Notes: generated by a model not told the origin, from the letters alone. DNA of 64,000 bases from Mesobacillus subterraneus (GCF_020524355.2 NZ_CP129019.1:3534001-3598000); one strand, 5' to 3'. Numbered from the stretch's first letter, positions 8,425-16,870 are shown. Made by a program: numbers and translations.

Positions 8425-8645
8425 CTAAATAGATGTTTCGAATTGCACCTTATGCAGGTTTGTAAAAATGCCTCCTCGTTGAATCAGCTCATCATGGCTG
8501 CCTTCTTCGGCAATCCCGTCCTCGGTCACGACGACAATCCTGTCGACCCTTCTGATTGTTGCCAGCCTATGTGCAATCACTATCGTGTTGTCCGGTTGTT
8601 CGACAGTTCGGCAAGCATTTTTTGATTGATTCTTTCGGTCTCGCT
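8425..8645 (-). pseudogene. 3' remnant of an ABC exporter (MsbA/BmrA type), frameshifted
   Basis: The minus strand encodes the end of an exporter nucleotide-binding domain: [15 protein letters not shown] in one frame, then [19 protein letters not shown] and [18 protein letters not shown] in another, ending at a TAG at 8425. The H-loop (IAHRLAT) and D-loop neighbourhood are unmistakable. The two frames are joined if an apparent 2-nt AC duplication (about 8600) is removed. Upstream of about 8645 the frame is closed, and Walker A, signature and membrane parts are absent, so only about 70 codons remain of a roughly 580-codon gene. It is a deletion relic. Confidence 0.8.
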
Positions 8646-8722
8646 ATTTTATTCCCGATTAATTTTACTAATTTATAGGCAATTTATAGAAAGAGATGAA
8701 AGTAGTTGAGGTGAGACATTCG

Positions 8723-9199
8723 ATGATTTCAAAGAGACATTTCCTTTTCAATCTTGTAATGATTTTTGTTCCATGGCTATCGTTATTGTTCATTGGCAAA
8801 AGAAGTTTTAAACGTTACTCTGTTGCGGGAGTTTTTATCATCATTTTCGAAATCATCAACCATATGTATGGCCACAAGCGGAACTGGTGGAAGTTTTACA
8901 ACAAACGAAAGTCTTTCCTTCGTGATGAACTTCCATTTAGTGTAGGTCCTTACATGCCGCTGTCCATGTGGCTGCTGAAAACATCATATGGAAATTTCAA
9001 GAAATTCATAACGCTAAATGTTATCGCAGATGGAATCTTTGCTTTTATTGTCATGAATTTACTCAAGAAAGTAAAAATTGTAAGACTGAAAAAATTGAAC
9101 AATTTACAGTTCTTCCTCTACCTGCACTACAAAGCGTACTTATTGTATGGATTTCAGTATGTATTCGAAAAATGGCGGGGATACCGTGTGTATATGTAA
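8723..9199 (+). CDS. Conserved-looking hypothetical membrane protein
   Basis: A 158-residue, basic and aromatic-rich protein with three to four hydrophobic segments (LVMIFVPWLSLLFIG, VAGVFIIIFEII, VIADGIFAFIVMNLL). I chose the ATG at 8723 because GAGGTGA lies eight bases upstream; the in-frame ATG at 8696 overlaps no ribosome site. It resembles small Bacillus membrane proteins of unknown function and I cannot name a family. It is monocistronic, ending at a strong terminator. Confidence 0.6.
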   Translation: MISKRHFLFNLVMIFVPWLSLLFIGKRSFKRYSVAGVFIIIFEIINHMYGHKRNWWKFYNKRKSFLRDELPFSVGPYMPLSMWLLKTSYGNFKKFITLNVIADGIFAFIVMNLLKKVKIVRLKKLNNLQFFLYLHYKAYLLYGFQYVFEKWRGYRVYM

Positions 9200-9201
9200 C
9201 A

Positions 9202-9234
9202 AGCTCCCGGCTACGTTTAGCTGGGAGCTTTTTC
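9202..9234 (+). terminator. Rho-independent terminator
   Basis: AAGCTCCCGGCT pairs with AGCTGGGAGCTT (one mismatch or wobble) around a short loop, then a T run. Confidence 0.85.
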
Positions 9235-9266
9235 TTTCTTGTTCAAGAAGGTGCTTTACGGATTTC

Positions 9267-10115
9267 TTATGAAGGAACGAGAACGCCTTCGAGTTCTCGA
9301 TTCATTTCTTTAGAACGGTTTGCCGCATGGTTGACCGCCTGTGAGATGGCCGTTCCGCCGTTGTACTTCCTTAACGCATTCAAACCTGAGGCTGTCGTTC
9401 CATTCGGAGAGGTTACATTTTTCCTAAGCACCTCTGGTGTTTCATCTTTTTCGATGATCATTTTAGCTGCACCAAGAATCGTCTGAGCAATGATGTCACG
9501 GGCCAATTTTTCATCCATCCCGTTTTCCGTGCCGACACGCTCCATATGCTCCATCAAGTAGTAAAAATAAGCAGGGCCGCTTCCAGCAAGGCCTGTGAAG
9601 ATATCCATCTGCTCTTCTTCAATCAGGAACACTTTGCCCATGCTGCTTAAAAGTTCTTTTACATCCTCGATGTTTTCATCCGTTGTGTGTATTCCTGGTG
9701 AAATGGCAGTGGCTGATTCCTGGATCATGCTTGATGTGTTCGGCATGACGCGGACAACCTGCTGGCCATCTTTAAGATTATCTTCCATAAAACCTGTTGA
9801 AATACCTGCCAGAACGGACACAACCACCTGGCCAGGCACTAATTTATCCTTCAAAGCTTCAAGAGCTCCCGCTGCTCCTTTTGGCTTCATCGCTAAAATA
9901 TACATATCAATATCTTCATATGGCAGTTCAGCCTGTGGCATTGCATTGATTCCATATCTGGATTTCATGCGCTCCAGTTTTGCAGCATTGCTCTTGTTCG
10001 TAACATAAACATGGTCCGCGTGCATTTTTCCAGACTTAACCACACCTGAAATCATCGCTTCCGCCATTGAACCTGCACCTAAAAACGCTACTTTTTTATG
10101 TTTTAACAACCGCAT
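9267..10115 (-). CDS. proC: Pyrroline-5-carboxylate reductase
   Basis: A 282-residue NAD(P)H-dependent reductase of the last step of proline synthesis. The Rossmann motif is FLGAGSMAEAMISG near the start; AMKPKG (about 75-80) and RVMPNT (about 121-126) match the conserved P5CR positions; the C-terminal substrate and dimerisation region holds GLAGSGPAYFYYLMEHME and TSPNGTTASGLNAL, the hallmark TxPGGTT-like loop (here PNGTT). The ATG at 10115 sits against GAGGTGA with almost no spacing; a TTG two codons later (10109) is better spaced and could be the true start. B. subtilis has several paralogues (ProG, ProH, ProI), so the exact orthologue is not decided. Monocistronic. Confidence 0.92.
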   Translation of the reverse strand: MRLLKHKKVAFLGAGSMAEAMISGVVKSGKMHADHVYVTNKSNAAKLERMKSRYGINAMPQAELPYEDIDMYILAMKPKGAAGALEALKDKLVPGQVVVSVLAGISTGFMEDNLKDGQQVVRVMPNTSSMIQESATAISPGIHTTDENIEDVKELLSSMGKVFLIEEEQMDIFTGLAGSGPAYFYYLMEHMERVGTENGMDEKLARDIIAQTILGAAKMIIEKDETPEVLRKNVTSPNGTTASGLNALRKYNGGTAISQAVNHAANRSKEMNRELEGVLVPS

Positions 10116-10356
10116 TCACCTCATGAATTTTTAATTTCCGTTCGCATTTTATCAACGTTACCTATGGTAACATCTTCAGAATCAGATTCAAGGATATGAA
10201 GCCAATTCGGGAGCATACGGGCGAGATAGTGAATGAAAGCGTAAACATTTTAAAGAATACCGCCTTTATATGCTTCTAAAGAGCCTTAATCCCCTCTTAT
10301 GCTAAAATATGAAGATATATAAGGATTCAAAAATAAGAGATATTGAGGGAGCGGAC

Positions 10357-11424
10357 ATGAATATAAAAGAAAAAGTCAAAAACCTTCCTTTGACTCCTGG
10401 TGTATACCTTATGAAAGATCAACAAGGTACAGTGATTTATGTCGGGAAAGCGAAAAGCCTCAAGAAACGAGTCCAAACATATTTTCAAAACTCTGCAGCC
10501 CATCCGCAAAAAATCAAAAAGATGGTCGCTAACATAAATGATTTTTACGTCTTGCATACTGATACGGAATTCGAGGCATTCTTGCTTGAATGCAAGCTCA
10601 TCAAAGAATTAAAGCCTCTTTTTAACAAGAAAATGAAGAGCCACCTTCCTTATTCTTACATTGCCATTAAGATGGACCGGCCTTACCGAAAAATCTCAAT
10701 CGCTTCTGAGAAATCTGAAGGTCGCGGCATGATATATTTTGGACCTTATACCAGCATGATCTATGTAAGGAAAGCTATTGAGAACTTGAAGGATTATTTT
10801 AAAATTAACTGCCTTCAACCACTCAAGGGGTCTCCTTGCCTGAACTATACCCTGGGGAAGTGCAATGGTTTGTGTTTAGGAGGAGCGGGGATTGAGCAAT
10901 ACAATAGAATCGTGGAGATGTTCATTTCTTTTCTCCAGGGTTCTGATAATGAGATTCTCGACGAACTAGAGCAGAAAATGAATCATGCGTCTGAAGAATA
11001 TCAGTTTGAAGAAGCAGCCAAATACAGAAATTATATGAAGTCATTCTCCATCCTTTTGTATAAGGAGAATATGATTCAGTTCACGGAAGGAAATAAAAAT
11101 ATTGCCGTGGTTGAAAGGATCGATGACCGGACCTTGAAGCTTTTTCTGATCAAGGGGCATAAGGTCATTTTCAGTAAAGAATACCTTCCAGAGAAGTTCA
11201 GCCAGTTTTCAGAGGAGATTAGGGACATGATTTTGAACTCTTTTCAACAGACCGAGAAAAGGAAATCCGTCGTCATCGGCAAAGAGGAACTTGATGAAGC
11301 ACAAATCATCTATAGTTATTTAAATGGAGGCAATGCCAGATACATCGTTATTCTAGAAGAATGGCTGGATGGAAGTGAAGATAAAAAACTGGATATTGCC
11401 ATTGATGATTTACTAAACGATTAA
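10357..11424 (+). CDS. UvrC-like GIY-YIG nuclease, truncated architecture
   Basis: A 355-residue homologue of the N-terminal part of UvrC. The GIY-YIG signature is PGVYLMKDQQGTVIYVGKAK with Arg in KKRV and the downstream catalytic Glu in TEFEAFLLECKLIKELKPL. A Cys-rich stretch (CLQPLKGSPCLNYTLGKC) and a UVR motif (EEYQFEEAAKYRNYM) follow. The second (RNase H-like) nuclease and HhH domains of full UvrC (about 590 aa) are missing, so it is comparable to Cho-type or UvrC-N proteins and is presumably a DNA repair nuclease making only the 3'-side incision; that is inference. The start at 10357 has GAGGGAG five bases upstream; an ATG at 10309 has none. Monocistronic. Confidence 0.8.
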   Translation: MNIKEKVKNLPLTPGVYLMKDQQGTVIYVGKAKSLKKRVQTYFQNSAAHPQKIKKMVANINDFYVLHTDTEFEAFLLECKLIKELKPLFNKKMKSHLPYSYIAIKMDRPYRKISIASEKSEGRGMIYFGPYTSMIYVRKAIENLKDYFKINCLQPLKGSPCLNYTLGKCNGLCLGGAGIEQYNRIVEMFISFLQGSDNEILDELEQKMNHASEEYQFEEAAKYRNYMKSFSILLYKENMIQFTEGNKNIAVVERIDDRTLKLFLIKGHKVIFSKEYLPEKFSQFSEEIRDMILNSFQQTEKRKSVVIGKEELDEAQIIYSYLNGGNARYIVILEEWLDGSEDKKLDIAIDDLLND

Positions 11425-11425
11425 A

Positions 11426-11452
11426 GGAGCTGCAAAGATAGATGCAGCCCTT
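11426..11452 (+). terminator. Weak terminator between convergent genes
   Basis: GAGCTGCA and TGCAGCCC form a stem with an 8-nt loop, followed by a pyrimidine-rich but interrupted tail. It lies between the convergent UvrC-like gene and histidine kinase gene. Confidence 0.4.
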
Positions 11453-11455
11453 CTC

Positions 11456-12856
11456 TTATGTTTCTTTTACCCACACAATCGAAAATGTCGTTCCGTTTGA
11501 ATTGCTCTCCTTCAATATCAACTCTGCCCCGAGCGACCGGGCGAGCATTTTGCTGAAAGGCAGGCCGAGGCCGAGGCCCCTGACTTTCAGTTTTTTCTTT
11601 TCACCTCGGAAGAAACGCTCAAACACCAACGCCTGCTCAGCTTCCGGAATTCCCGGACCGGTGTCTTTTACGTCAATCCTTCCTTCTGAAAGAATGAGAG
11701 TTATAGTGCCATGATGACCGATAGCCTGGTAAGAGTTATTCAATAGGTTAATCAGGATTTGCTGCAAACGCAATGGATCCGTTTGAGCCCGTACGGTGTC
11801 GCCAGGCTTGCTGACCTCTAAATGAACAGGTTCGGTTTGCGTGACCTGCCATTGTCTTCCGATGTCCTCAACAAGTTTATTCATATCACAATCCTCTGTC
11901 CGGATGGTAAACGCTCCGGCTGCCAGTGAATTGAATTCCAGCAGGTCTGAAATCATCGTTTGCAATCTCTGGATCTCTTTCAGGGTAATATCGAGAAATT
12001 CCTGGCGCTCCTCACCCGTTACGACTCCATCCCGCACAGCTTGCACGAGGCCGCTAATCGAGGTTACCGGAGTTTTCAAGTCATGGGTGACTCCTGCGAG
12101 CAGCTCAGCACGCATTTGCTCCAGCTGGTTCAGGCGGCTGGTCATTTCCTTAAAAGAAGTGACGAGTTCGTAAATTTCTAGTTCCTTTTGTCCGGAGTCG
12201 AGCTTGATGTCATAGTCTCCTTCTCGAACCTGTGCCGCTGCCCTCGCTACATCCTGGATTGGTTTCAGGATTCTTTTAGTGAGAAGATAAATGACAATCC
12301 AGCCAAGTAAACCAAGTCCTAGCAGTAATATGAACAACAAACGGTATTCCTGGTCAACGTCCGTCAATTCACCAGCATTTTGCATCACTATAACCCAGCC
12401 GGTCTGAAGCTGATTGATAGTGATTGGTGCCTTAACAGCGTAAACATCTGTTCCGTTTTCTGTGAATCTCTTAATTCTGTCATCATTAGCAACTATCTCT
12501 GCGGGAACCTTTCTTGTTAAATGACGCGGACCGCCCCCGCCATGCATCGGACCTGTATTCAGAACGTTTCCTTCCATGTCGGTAATGGAAAGGAGTGGCT
12601 GATTTTCCATTTCGAAGAATCTTGTCCGGTCTTCCATCCTTTTGTCAAACCCGCCAAAATCATTTAACTGTCCGACCCTGTCCGCCGTTTCAACAGCCAT
12701 GTACTCCATCAACTTTAACCGGTTTTCCAGCGTCGTTTCCTTAATCCACCATACCGAACCGGCACCGAGTAAAATCAGCCCGCCAATCAAGGTTAGAAGA
12801 TATCTGGTTGTCCAATATCTCAACAATGAAACGTGCTTTCTATTTTTGGTAAACAC
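11456..12856 (-). CDS. Sensor histidine kinase, two-component system
   Basis: A 466-residue membrane kinase. One membrane helix is near residues 15-37, an extracytoplasmic sensor of about 130 residues follows (including an unusual MHGGGGPRH stretch), then a second helix near 172-192, a HAMP domain, the dimerisation box with the phospho-accepting His (GVTHDLKTPVTSISG), the N box (LLNNSYQAIGHHG), DTGPGIP and GLGLGLPFSKM. It overlaps the response regulator gene by a few codons, so they are one operon. The ligand is unknown; the linked secreted repeat protein at 13648 may be its sensed or regulated partner. Confidence 0.9.
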   Translation of the reverse strand: MFTKNRKHVSLLRYWTTRYLLTLIGGLILLGAGSVWWIKETTLENRLKLMEYMAVETADRVGQLNDFGGFDKRMEDRTRFFEMENQPLLSITDMEGNVLNTGPMHGGGGPRHLTRKVPAEIVANDDRIKRFTENGTDVYAVKAPITINQLQTGWVIVMQNAGELTDVDQEYRLLFILLLGLGLLGWIVIYLLTKRILKPIQDVARAAAQVREGDYDIKLDSGQKELEIYELVTSFKEMTSRLNQLEQMRAELLAGVTHDLKTPVTSISGLVQAVRDGVVTGEERQEFLDITLKEIQRLQTMISDLLEFNSLAAGAFTIRTEDCDMNKLVEDIGRQWQVTQTEPVHLEVSKPGDTVRAQTDPLRLQQILINLLNNSYQAIGHHGTITLILSEGRIDVKDTGPGIPEAEQALVFERFFRGEKKKLKVRGLGLGLPFSKMLARSLGAELILKESNSNGTTFSIVWVKET

Positions 12857-13526
12857 TGAACTGATACCCCAATCCTCTTAATGTCCGGATCTCTCCCTGT
12901 GACGCTGGCCACTCAGCCAGTGATTGACGGATCCTTTTAACCGCCAGGTCCACCGCACGGTCACTTCCAACGTAATCCAGCCCCCAGACGCTCTCAATCA
13001 AAACGTCCCTTGTAAAAGTCCGGTTTGGCCTCTCCGCCAGGAAAATCAGCAAACTGAGATCCTTGGGCGTTAAGACGATTTTCTCGCCACTAACCGTAAC
13101 AACATGGGAATCCATATTGATTTTCAGGCTGCCGAACTGTTTCATGTTTTCCGTTTCGAGGACGTGGGCAGAACGGCGCAGAACCGCATTTATCCTAGCA
13201 ACTACTTCTTCGCCAATGAACGGTTTGGAAATATAATCGTCCGCTCCCTGGTTCAGGCCTTTCAGACGATAATCAATATCCCCAAGGGCAGTCAGCATAA
13301 TGACCGGGCAAGAGCTGACTTTTCGGATTTCCTTTAGAATATCCCATCCGTCCATCTCCGGAAGCATGACATCGAGCAGAATAAGGTCCGGCTCGTGCTG
13401 AGTAAATAGATCGAGACCTTCCTTTCCATCGAAGACCTGTACGACCTCATAGCCCTCATGCTTCAGGTAGACCGCCAGCACTCTTGAGATTGTTTGTTCA
13501 TCTTCTATGATTAGAATTGTTTTCAT
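12840..13526 (-). CDS. OmpR/PhoB-family response regulator
   Basis: A 228-residue regulator. The receiver domain starts MKTILIIEDEQ, has the phosphorylation site in LILLDVMLPEMDG, Thr/Ser in VIMLTALGD and Lys in DDYISKPF. The C-terminal winged helix includes LTPKDLSLLIFLA and RAVDLAVKRIRQSL with a final LRGLGYQF. I place the start at 13526 (ATG preceded by AGGAG with eight-base spacing) rather than at an in-frame codon six residues earlier. It is paired with the kinase gene that follows, and sits just downstream of the secreted repeat protein gene, separated by a hairpin. Confidence 0.9.
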   Translation of the reverse strand: MKTILIIEDEQTISRVLAVYLKHEGYEVVQVFDGKEGLDLFTQHEPDLILLDVMLPEMDGWDILKEIRKVSSCPVIMLTALGDIDYRLKGLNQGADDYISKPFIGEEVVARINAVLRRSAHVLETENMKQFGSLKINMDSHVVTVSGEKIVLTPKDLSLLIFLAERPNRTFTRDVLIESVWGLDYVGSDRAVDLAVKRIRQSLAEWPASQGEIRTLRGLGYQFSVYQK

Positions 13527-13600
13527 TGTCGCCTCTCCTATCACTACTACGCTATGGACCTCGTCATTCCGTTTGAATTTCTAATCCTTATTTTACAAGA

Positions 13601-13626
13601 AAAATCCCCCGCGAGATACCGGAGGA
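13601..13626 (-). terminator. Hairpin between the repeat-protein gene and the response regulator gene
   Basis: On the minus strand TCCTCCG and CGGGGGA pair with one G-T wobble around an 8-nt loop and are followed by TTTTTC. It is a moderate terminator that would separate, or only attenuate, transcription into the two-component genes. Confidence 0.6.
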
Positions 13627-13647
13627 TAATGACGATCTTTTTATATA

Positions 13648-14724
13648 TTAAAATCCGTTTCCGCCCGCATTCTGATGCATGCCGCCACGGCCGCCTTCAC
13701 CTCGGAAACCACCTTGACCCATTCCTCTTTTGTCGCCGCCATGTCCAAACCCACTGCCTTTTCCAAAGCCTCCTCCATGTCCAAAGCCATTGTCCTTCCC
13801 GAAACCTCCGCCATGTCCAAAGCCCATACCATGGCGTCCGAATCCATCTTCAAGCAATTCATCAAGCTTGTCAGCATCTTTGTCTCTAATCTCTTCTATA
13901 AGATCCCTGGTGTCTTTATCTGTAGTCGATATTCCAAGTTCCTTCGCCAGGTTCACGACTTTCTTTTCCTGTACTTCCTGGGAGATTTCGCGGATTGTTT
14001 TTCCATCAATCGTGATGTTCAACTCTTTTGCATCTGCTTTTGCTTTGGCTGACTGTACCTCTTGCGCAATTTCGCGGATATCCCTGCCATCTACTATAAT
14101 TCCATACTTCTTAGCCTCTTGGTTTATATAAGCAGTATGAACTTCCTGCTGCAATGTCTGCAGGTCTTTACCATCAGTGGAGACACCGAGCTCCTTGGCT
14201 TTTTTATTCAGGTTCGCTGTCCGTATTTCTTCCCTTAGGGTTTGAGCATCCTTGTTGTCTGTTGAGATACCAAGTTCTTTTGCCTTTTCCTTTAGGTTCG
14301 CTAAACGGATCGCATCATGAAGTGCTGCTGCATCCTTTCCATCGGTGGAGATACCCAAATCCTTCGCTCTTTCCTTCAGGTTGGCCAATCGAACTTCCTC
14401 AGCCAATGTGGCGTTACCCTTGCCGTCTGTCTGGATTCCCAGTTCTTTTGCTTCCTTTTTAAGAGTAGCTTCGCGAATTTCACCCATCAAGGTTTGAGCG
14501 TCTTTACCTGAAGTACTGATTCCCAGATTCTTTGCTTTTTCGATCAGCGCTTCTGAGTTGCCTCCAAAATATCCTCTATGACCAAAACCTTTATCGAAAA
14601 AGCCTTTGACTGTAGTTGCTGCTGAGCTTGTTGTACTGTCGTCATTCGCTAAAGATGTAGTAGCATAGCCACCAAGCAACAGCGCTCCTGCGATCGTGAA
14701 TCCAATAACTGATTTCTTTTTCAT
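13648..14724 (-). CDS. Secreted protein with eight 28-residue helix-loop-helix repeats and a Gly/His-rich tail
   Basis: About 358 residues. The N-terminus is a signal peptide (MKKKSVIGFTIAGALLLGG, likely cleavage after SLA); there is no lipobox Cys. From about residue 60 to 290 there are eight consecutive 28-residue repeats, typified by AKELGISTDGKDAQTLREEI, each predicted as helix, GI(S/T)TDGK loop, helix. The pattern resembles SAP/HeH-type helix-extended-loop-helix motifs; that similarity is my inference. The last 60 residues are Gly-, Phe- and His-rich (GFGHGGGFGK-type tandem motifs), with possible metal or surface binding. The start at 14724 has AGGAGG nine bases upstream; the ATG at 14733 abuts it. 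It precedes a two-component system on the same strand, which may regulate or sense it. Confidence 0.75.
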   Translation of the reverse strand: MKKKSVIGFTIAGALLLGGYATTSLANDDSTTSSAATTVKGFFDKGFGHRGYFGGNSEALIEKAKNLGISTSGKDAQTLMGEIREATLKKEAKELGIQTDGKGNATLAEEVRLANLKERAKDLGISTDGKDAAALHDAIRLANLKEKAKELGISTDNKDAQTLREEIRTANLNKKAKELGVSTDGKDLQTLQQEVHTAYINQEAKKYGIIVDGRDIREIAQEVQSAKAKADAKELNITIDGKTIREISQEVQEKKVVNLAKELGISTTDKDTRDLIEEIRDKDADKLDELLEDGFGRHGMGFGHGGGFGKDNGFGHGGGFGKGSGFGHGGDKRGMGQGGFRGEGGRGGMHQNAGGNGF

Positions 14725-14948
14725 AACTGACATCCTCCTGTAGACTCTTTCTATTTGTCAGGTTCGATGTGTGGACATGAACCTTATACTCATAATTTAC
14801 CTCTCAAATATGTCAGCAGAATGTCAGATTGAAAAAATAATGAAAAAAATAAATTCAGCTCAAATTAGCCAGGAAAGCCAGTTTACAGCCTATTTTCCCA
14901 ATGTTGAGAGTTCTACATGTCCGGAAAATGTCAAATCAAAATAAATCC

Positions 14949-14975
14949 GAAAAAACCCGGAAATTGTCCGGGTTC
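14949..14975 (-). terminator. Terminator of the vWA-DUF4352 operon
   Basis: On the minus strand ACCCGGA..TCCGGGT forms a stem with a short loop and is followed by TTTTTT, seven bases past the stop at 14982. Confidence 0.85.
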
Positions 14976-14981
14976 GACCAG

Positions 14982-15629
14982 TTACTTCAACAGTACTTTC
15001 TCATCGTCAATTTTGATAAACCATTTTCCTGTAGCAAAACTTTCCTTCGCTACTTCAAATACCTTCGTTTCCGTTACAGTGATTCCCGGGTTTAAATCGC
15101 TTGCAATCTTGGCATTGTCTACATCTGTCTCAAGTGCATAGTTGGAAGAAGCATCGATATCAGCATCGAATTCTGTCCCCTCTTCATCCACAAGGCGGAC
15201 AGCAGGGTAATCAAACATTCCAACCGGTTTCTTTGAGGTGTTCTTGATTTTGTACTGGATTGCGACAAAGGTACCCCCCTCAGATACTGCTTTGTTGATG
15301 AATTCATTGCCAACCTGATCTTTTTCTTCAAATTTTGTAACAGTGATTTCCACTTTGTCCACTGGAATAGCTTCGCCCACTTTATATTCTTTTTCTTCTT
15401 CTGCCGGTGCAGATGCTGTTGCAGCTGATTCACCTTCTGTCCTTACTTCTTCTCCGCCTCCAAGTGCTGAACTGATGATTCCAAACAAGATTAATACAGC
15501 AATGAAACTTAAAATCTTATGCCGCATGAAAAATCTGCGCTGGTCTTTCCCGCAGTGAGGGCATTTCTTTACACCTTTGGCGATTTCTTTTCCGCAAGTC
15601 TTGCAGTTTCCTAAATTTTTTTTTGTCAT
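14982..15629 (-). CDS. Zinc-ribbon, membrane-anchored DUF4352 protein
   Basis: A 215-residue protein with three parts: an N-terminal zinc ribbon (CKTCGKEIAKGVKKCPHCGK, two CxxC pairs), one membrane helix (ILSFIAVLILFGIISSAL), an acidic Ala/Glu linker, and a C-terminal DUF4352-type immunoglobulin-like domain (VAIQYKIKNTSKKPV..FEVAKE..WFIKIDDEKV). DUF4352 domains occur in extracytoplasmic proteins of unknown role. The start at 15629 has AGGAGG at seven-base spacing; another ATG six bases upstream is too close. It lies 25 bp behind the vWA gene and is probably co-transcribed with it. Confidence 0.8.
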   Translation of the reverse strand: MTKKNLGNCKTCGKEIAKGVKKCPHCGKDQRRFFMRHKILSFIAVLILFGIISSALGGGEEVRTEGESAATASAPAEEEKEYKVGEAIPVDKVEITVTKFEEKDQVGNEFINKAVSEGGTFVAIQYKIKNTSKKPVGMFDYPAVRLVDEEGTEFDADIDASSNYALETDVDNAKIASDLNPGITVTETKVFEVAKESFATGKWFIKIDDEKVLLK

Positions 15630-15654
15630 AATCATTCCTCCTGGATTTGAACTC

Positions 15655-16239
15655 CTACTTCATTCTTTTTTCCATAATGGATTCCGACACTTTCTCATAC
15701 ATGTTTTCAATGCCTTTTTCTGAGGCTTCGAATTTAAAAGAATTCTCAATATTGATTCCGAGGCTGTCAGCTTCCTTGGCGACATCGATATTCGCCCCCA
15801 TGAAGATGAATTCCCAGCTGTATTTTTCCTGCTGGTGCTGAATCAGCTCCTTCACTTTTCCATATGTGAACTCACTGCTTGCGTTCTCCAAGCCATCTGT
15901 CGTGATCACGAATATAACCTTGCCTGGCCGGCGGTCCTCCTTTGTTTTGGCCAGACGGTAGCCAACATCAAGTATCGTCTTTCCAACGGCATCCAAAAGT
16001 GCAGTCATCCCGCGGACATAGTACTCATCTTCTGTCAGCTTCGCCTCCCTTGCATCAATGCCATTCCAGAGCACTTCATATTCATCATCAAAAAGCACCG
16101 TTGTCAGGATTGTTTCTCCGTCAAGTTCGGACTGTTTTTTCACAAAAGCATTGAAGCCGCCAACGGTGTCGTTCTCGAGCCCTGCCATCGAGCCGCTCCG
16201 GTCCAGCAAAAAAATGATTTCCGTTAAATTGTTTTTCAT
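15655..16239 (-). CDS. von Willebrand factor A (vWA) domain protein
   Basis: About 194 residues, consisting almost only of a vWA domain. The MIDAS metal site is complete: DRSGSM near the start, Thr in the RGMTALLDA segment, and Asp in ITTDGLENAS. There is no signal peptide, so it is probably cytoplasmic. I start it at 16239 (ATG with AGGAGG nine bases upstream) rather than at 16248. It is the first gene of a two-gene operon with the DUF4352 protein and is divergent from the gene at 16336. Stand-alone vWA proteins often scaffold metal-dependent complexes; the partner is unknown. Confidence 0.8.
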   Translation of the reverse strand: MKNNLTEIIFLLDRSGSMAGLENDTVGGFNAFVKKQSELDGETILTTVLFDDEYEVLWNGIDAREAKLTEDEYYVRGMTALLDAVGKTILDVGYRLAKTKEDRRPGKVIFVITTDGLENASSEFTYGKVKELIQHQQEKYSWEFIFMGANIDVAKEADSLGINIENSFKFEASEKGIENMYEKVSESIMEKRMK

Positions 16240-16335
16240 CCCTATCATCCTCCTAGGTTGAATCTGATATAATCATATCTAGATTCATCCATATATTGGT
16301 CGCCTGTTAAGCGACATTTTGGGGAGGCTGACTTC

Positions 16336-16836
16336 ATGCTGGATAAAAAGATATTGGCAGATTTACAGAAGTATATCGATCAAAATATGACGATCATCCT
16401 TTATGAGAAGTCTGCTGCACCACTTGAGGATTTTGTCCTCGAGAGTATTTCTCCTTTAGAGATTGAAATGTTCATCGAGCAGAAACGGAAGCCGACTTTG
16501 CAAAAAGTTCTGTTTGATTTTTTCGATAAAAAGGGTGCCTCTTCCGACGCGGTAATTTATAAAAAAGCGGGAATCGACCGCAGGCATTTTTCAAAGATCC
16601 GCTCCAACCCTCAATACAGGCCAAGCAAGAATACGGTGATCGCACTCGGGCTCGCGCTTGAATTGACCAAAAAAGAAACCGACAAGCTGTTAAGCTCTGC
16701 CGGCTACTCTTTATCAGACAGCGAAACATCTGATCTTGTGATTCAGTTTTGTATTGAAAGACAGATCTATGAAATTGATCAAGTCAATTATGCACTCGAC
16801 TATTTCAGCCAAAAACCATTGGGCGGGGTCTTATAA
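16336..16836 (+). CDS. Probable HTH-type protein divergent from the vWA gene
   Basis: A 166-residue soluble protein. The middle (about residues 70-120) reads like a Cro/XRE-type helix-turn-helix: a short helix, VIYKKAGIDRRHFSKIRSN, then KNTVIALGLALELTKKETDKLL. The N-terminal 60 residues are helical and acidic. It shares a 96-bp divergent promoter region with the vWA gene, so it could regulate it. No enzyme motif is visible. A perfect palindromic terminator follows. Confidence 0.65.
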   Translation: MLDKKILADLQKYIDQNMTIILYEKSAAPLEDFVLESISPLEIEMFIEQKRKPTLQKVLFDFFDKKGASSDAVIYKKAGIDRRHFSKIRSNPQYRPSKNTVIALGLALELTKKETDKLLSSAGYSLSDSETSDLVIQFCIERQIYEIDQVNYALDYFSQKPLGGVL

Positions 16837-16840
16837 AAAC

Positions 16841-16870
16841 AGCCAGGAGGTTAACCTCCTGGCTTGTTTT
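16841..16870. terminator. Bidirectional terminator
   Basis: The 24-bp palindrome from AGCCAGGAGG to CCTCCTGGCT (16841-16864) is perfect. A T run follows on both strands, and it separates the convergent HTH-like gene from the small gene at 16869. Confidence 0.9.

Noticed and set aside
8443..8625. 60-codon + strand frame at the ABC relic
   Set aside because: It is the antisense of the exporter remnant, whose H-loop sequence is clear on the minus strand.
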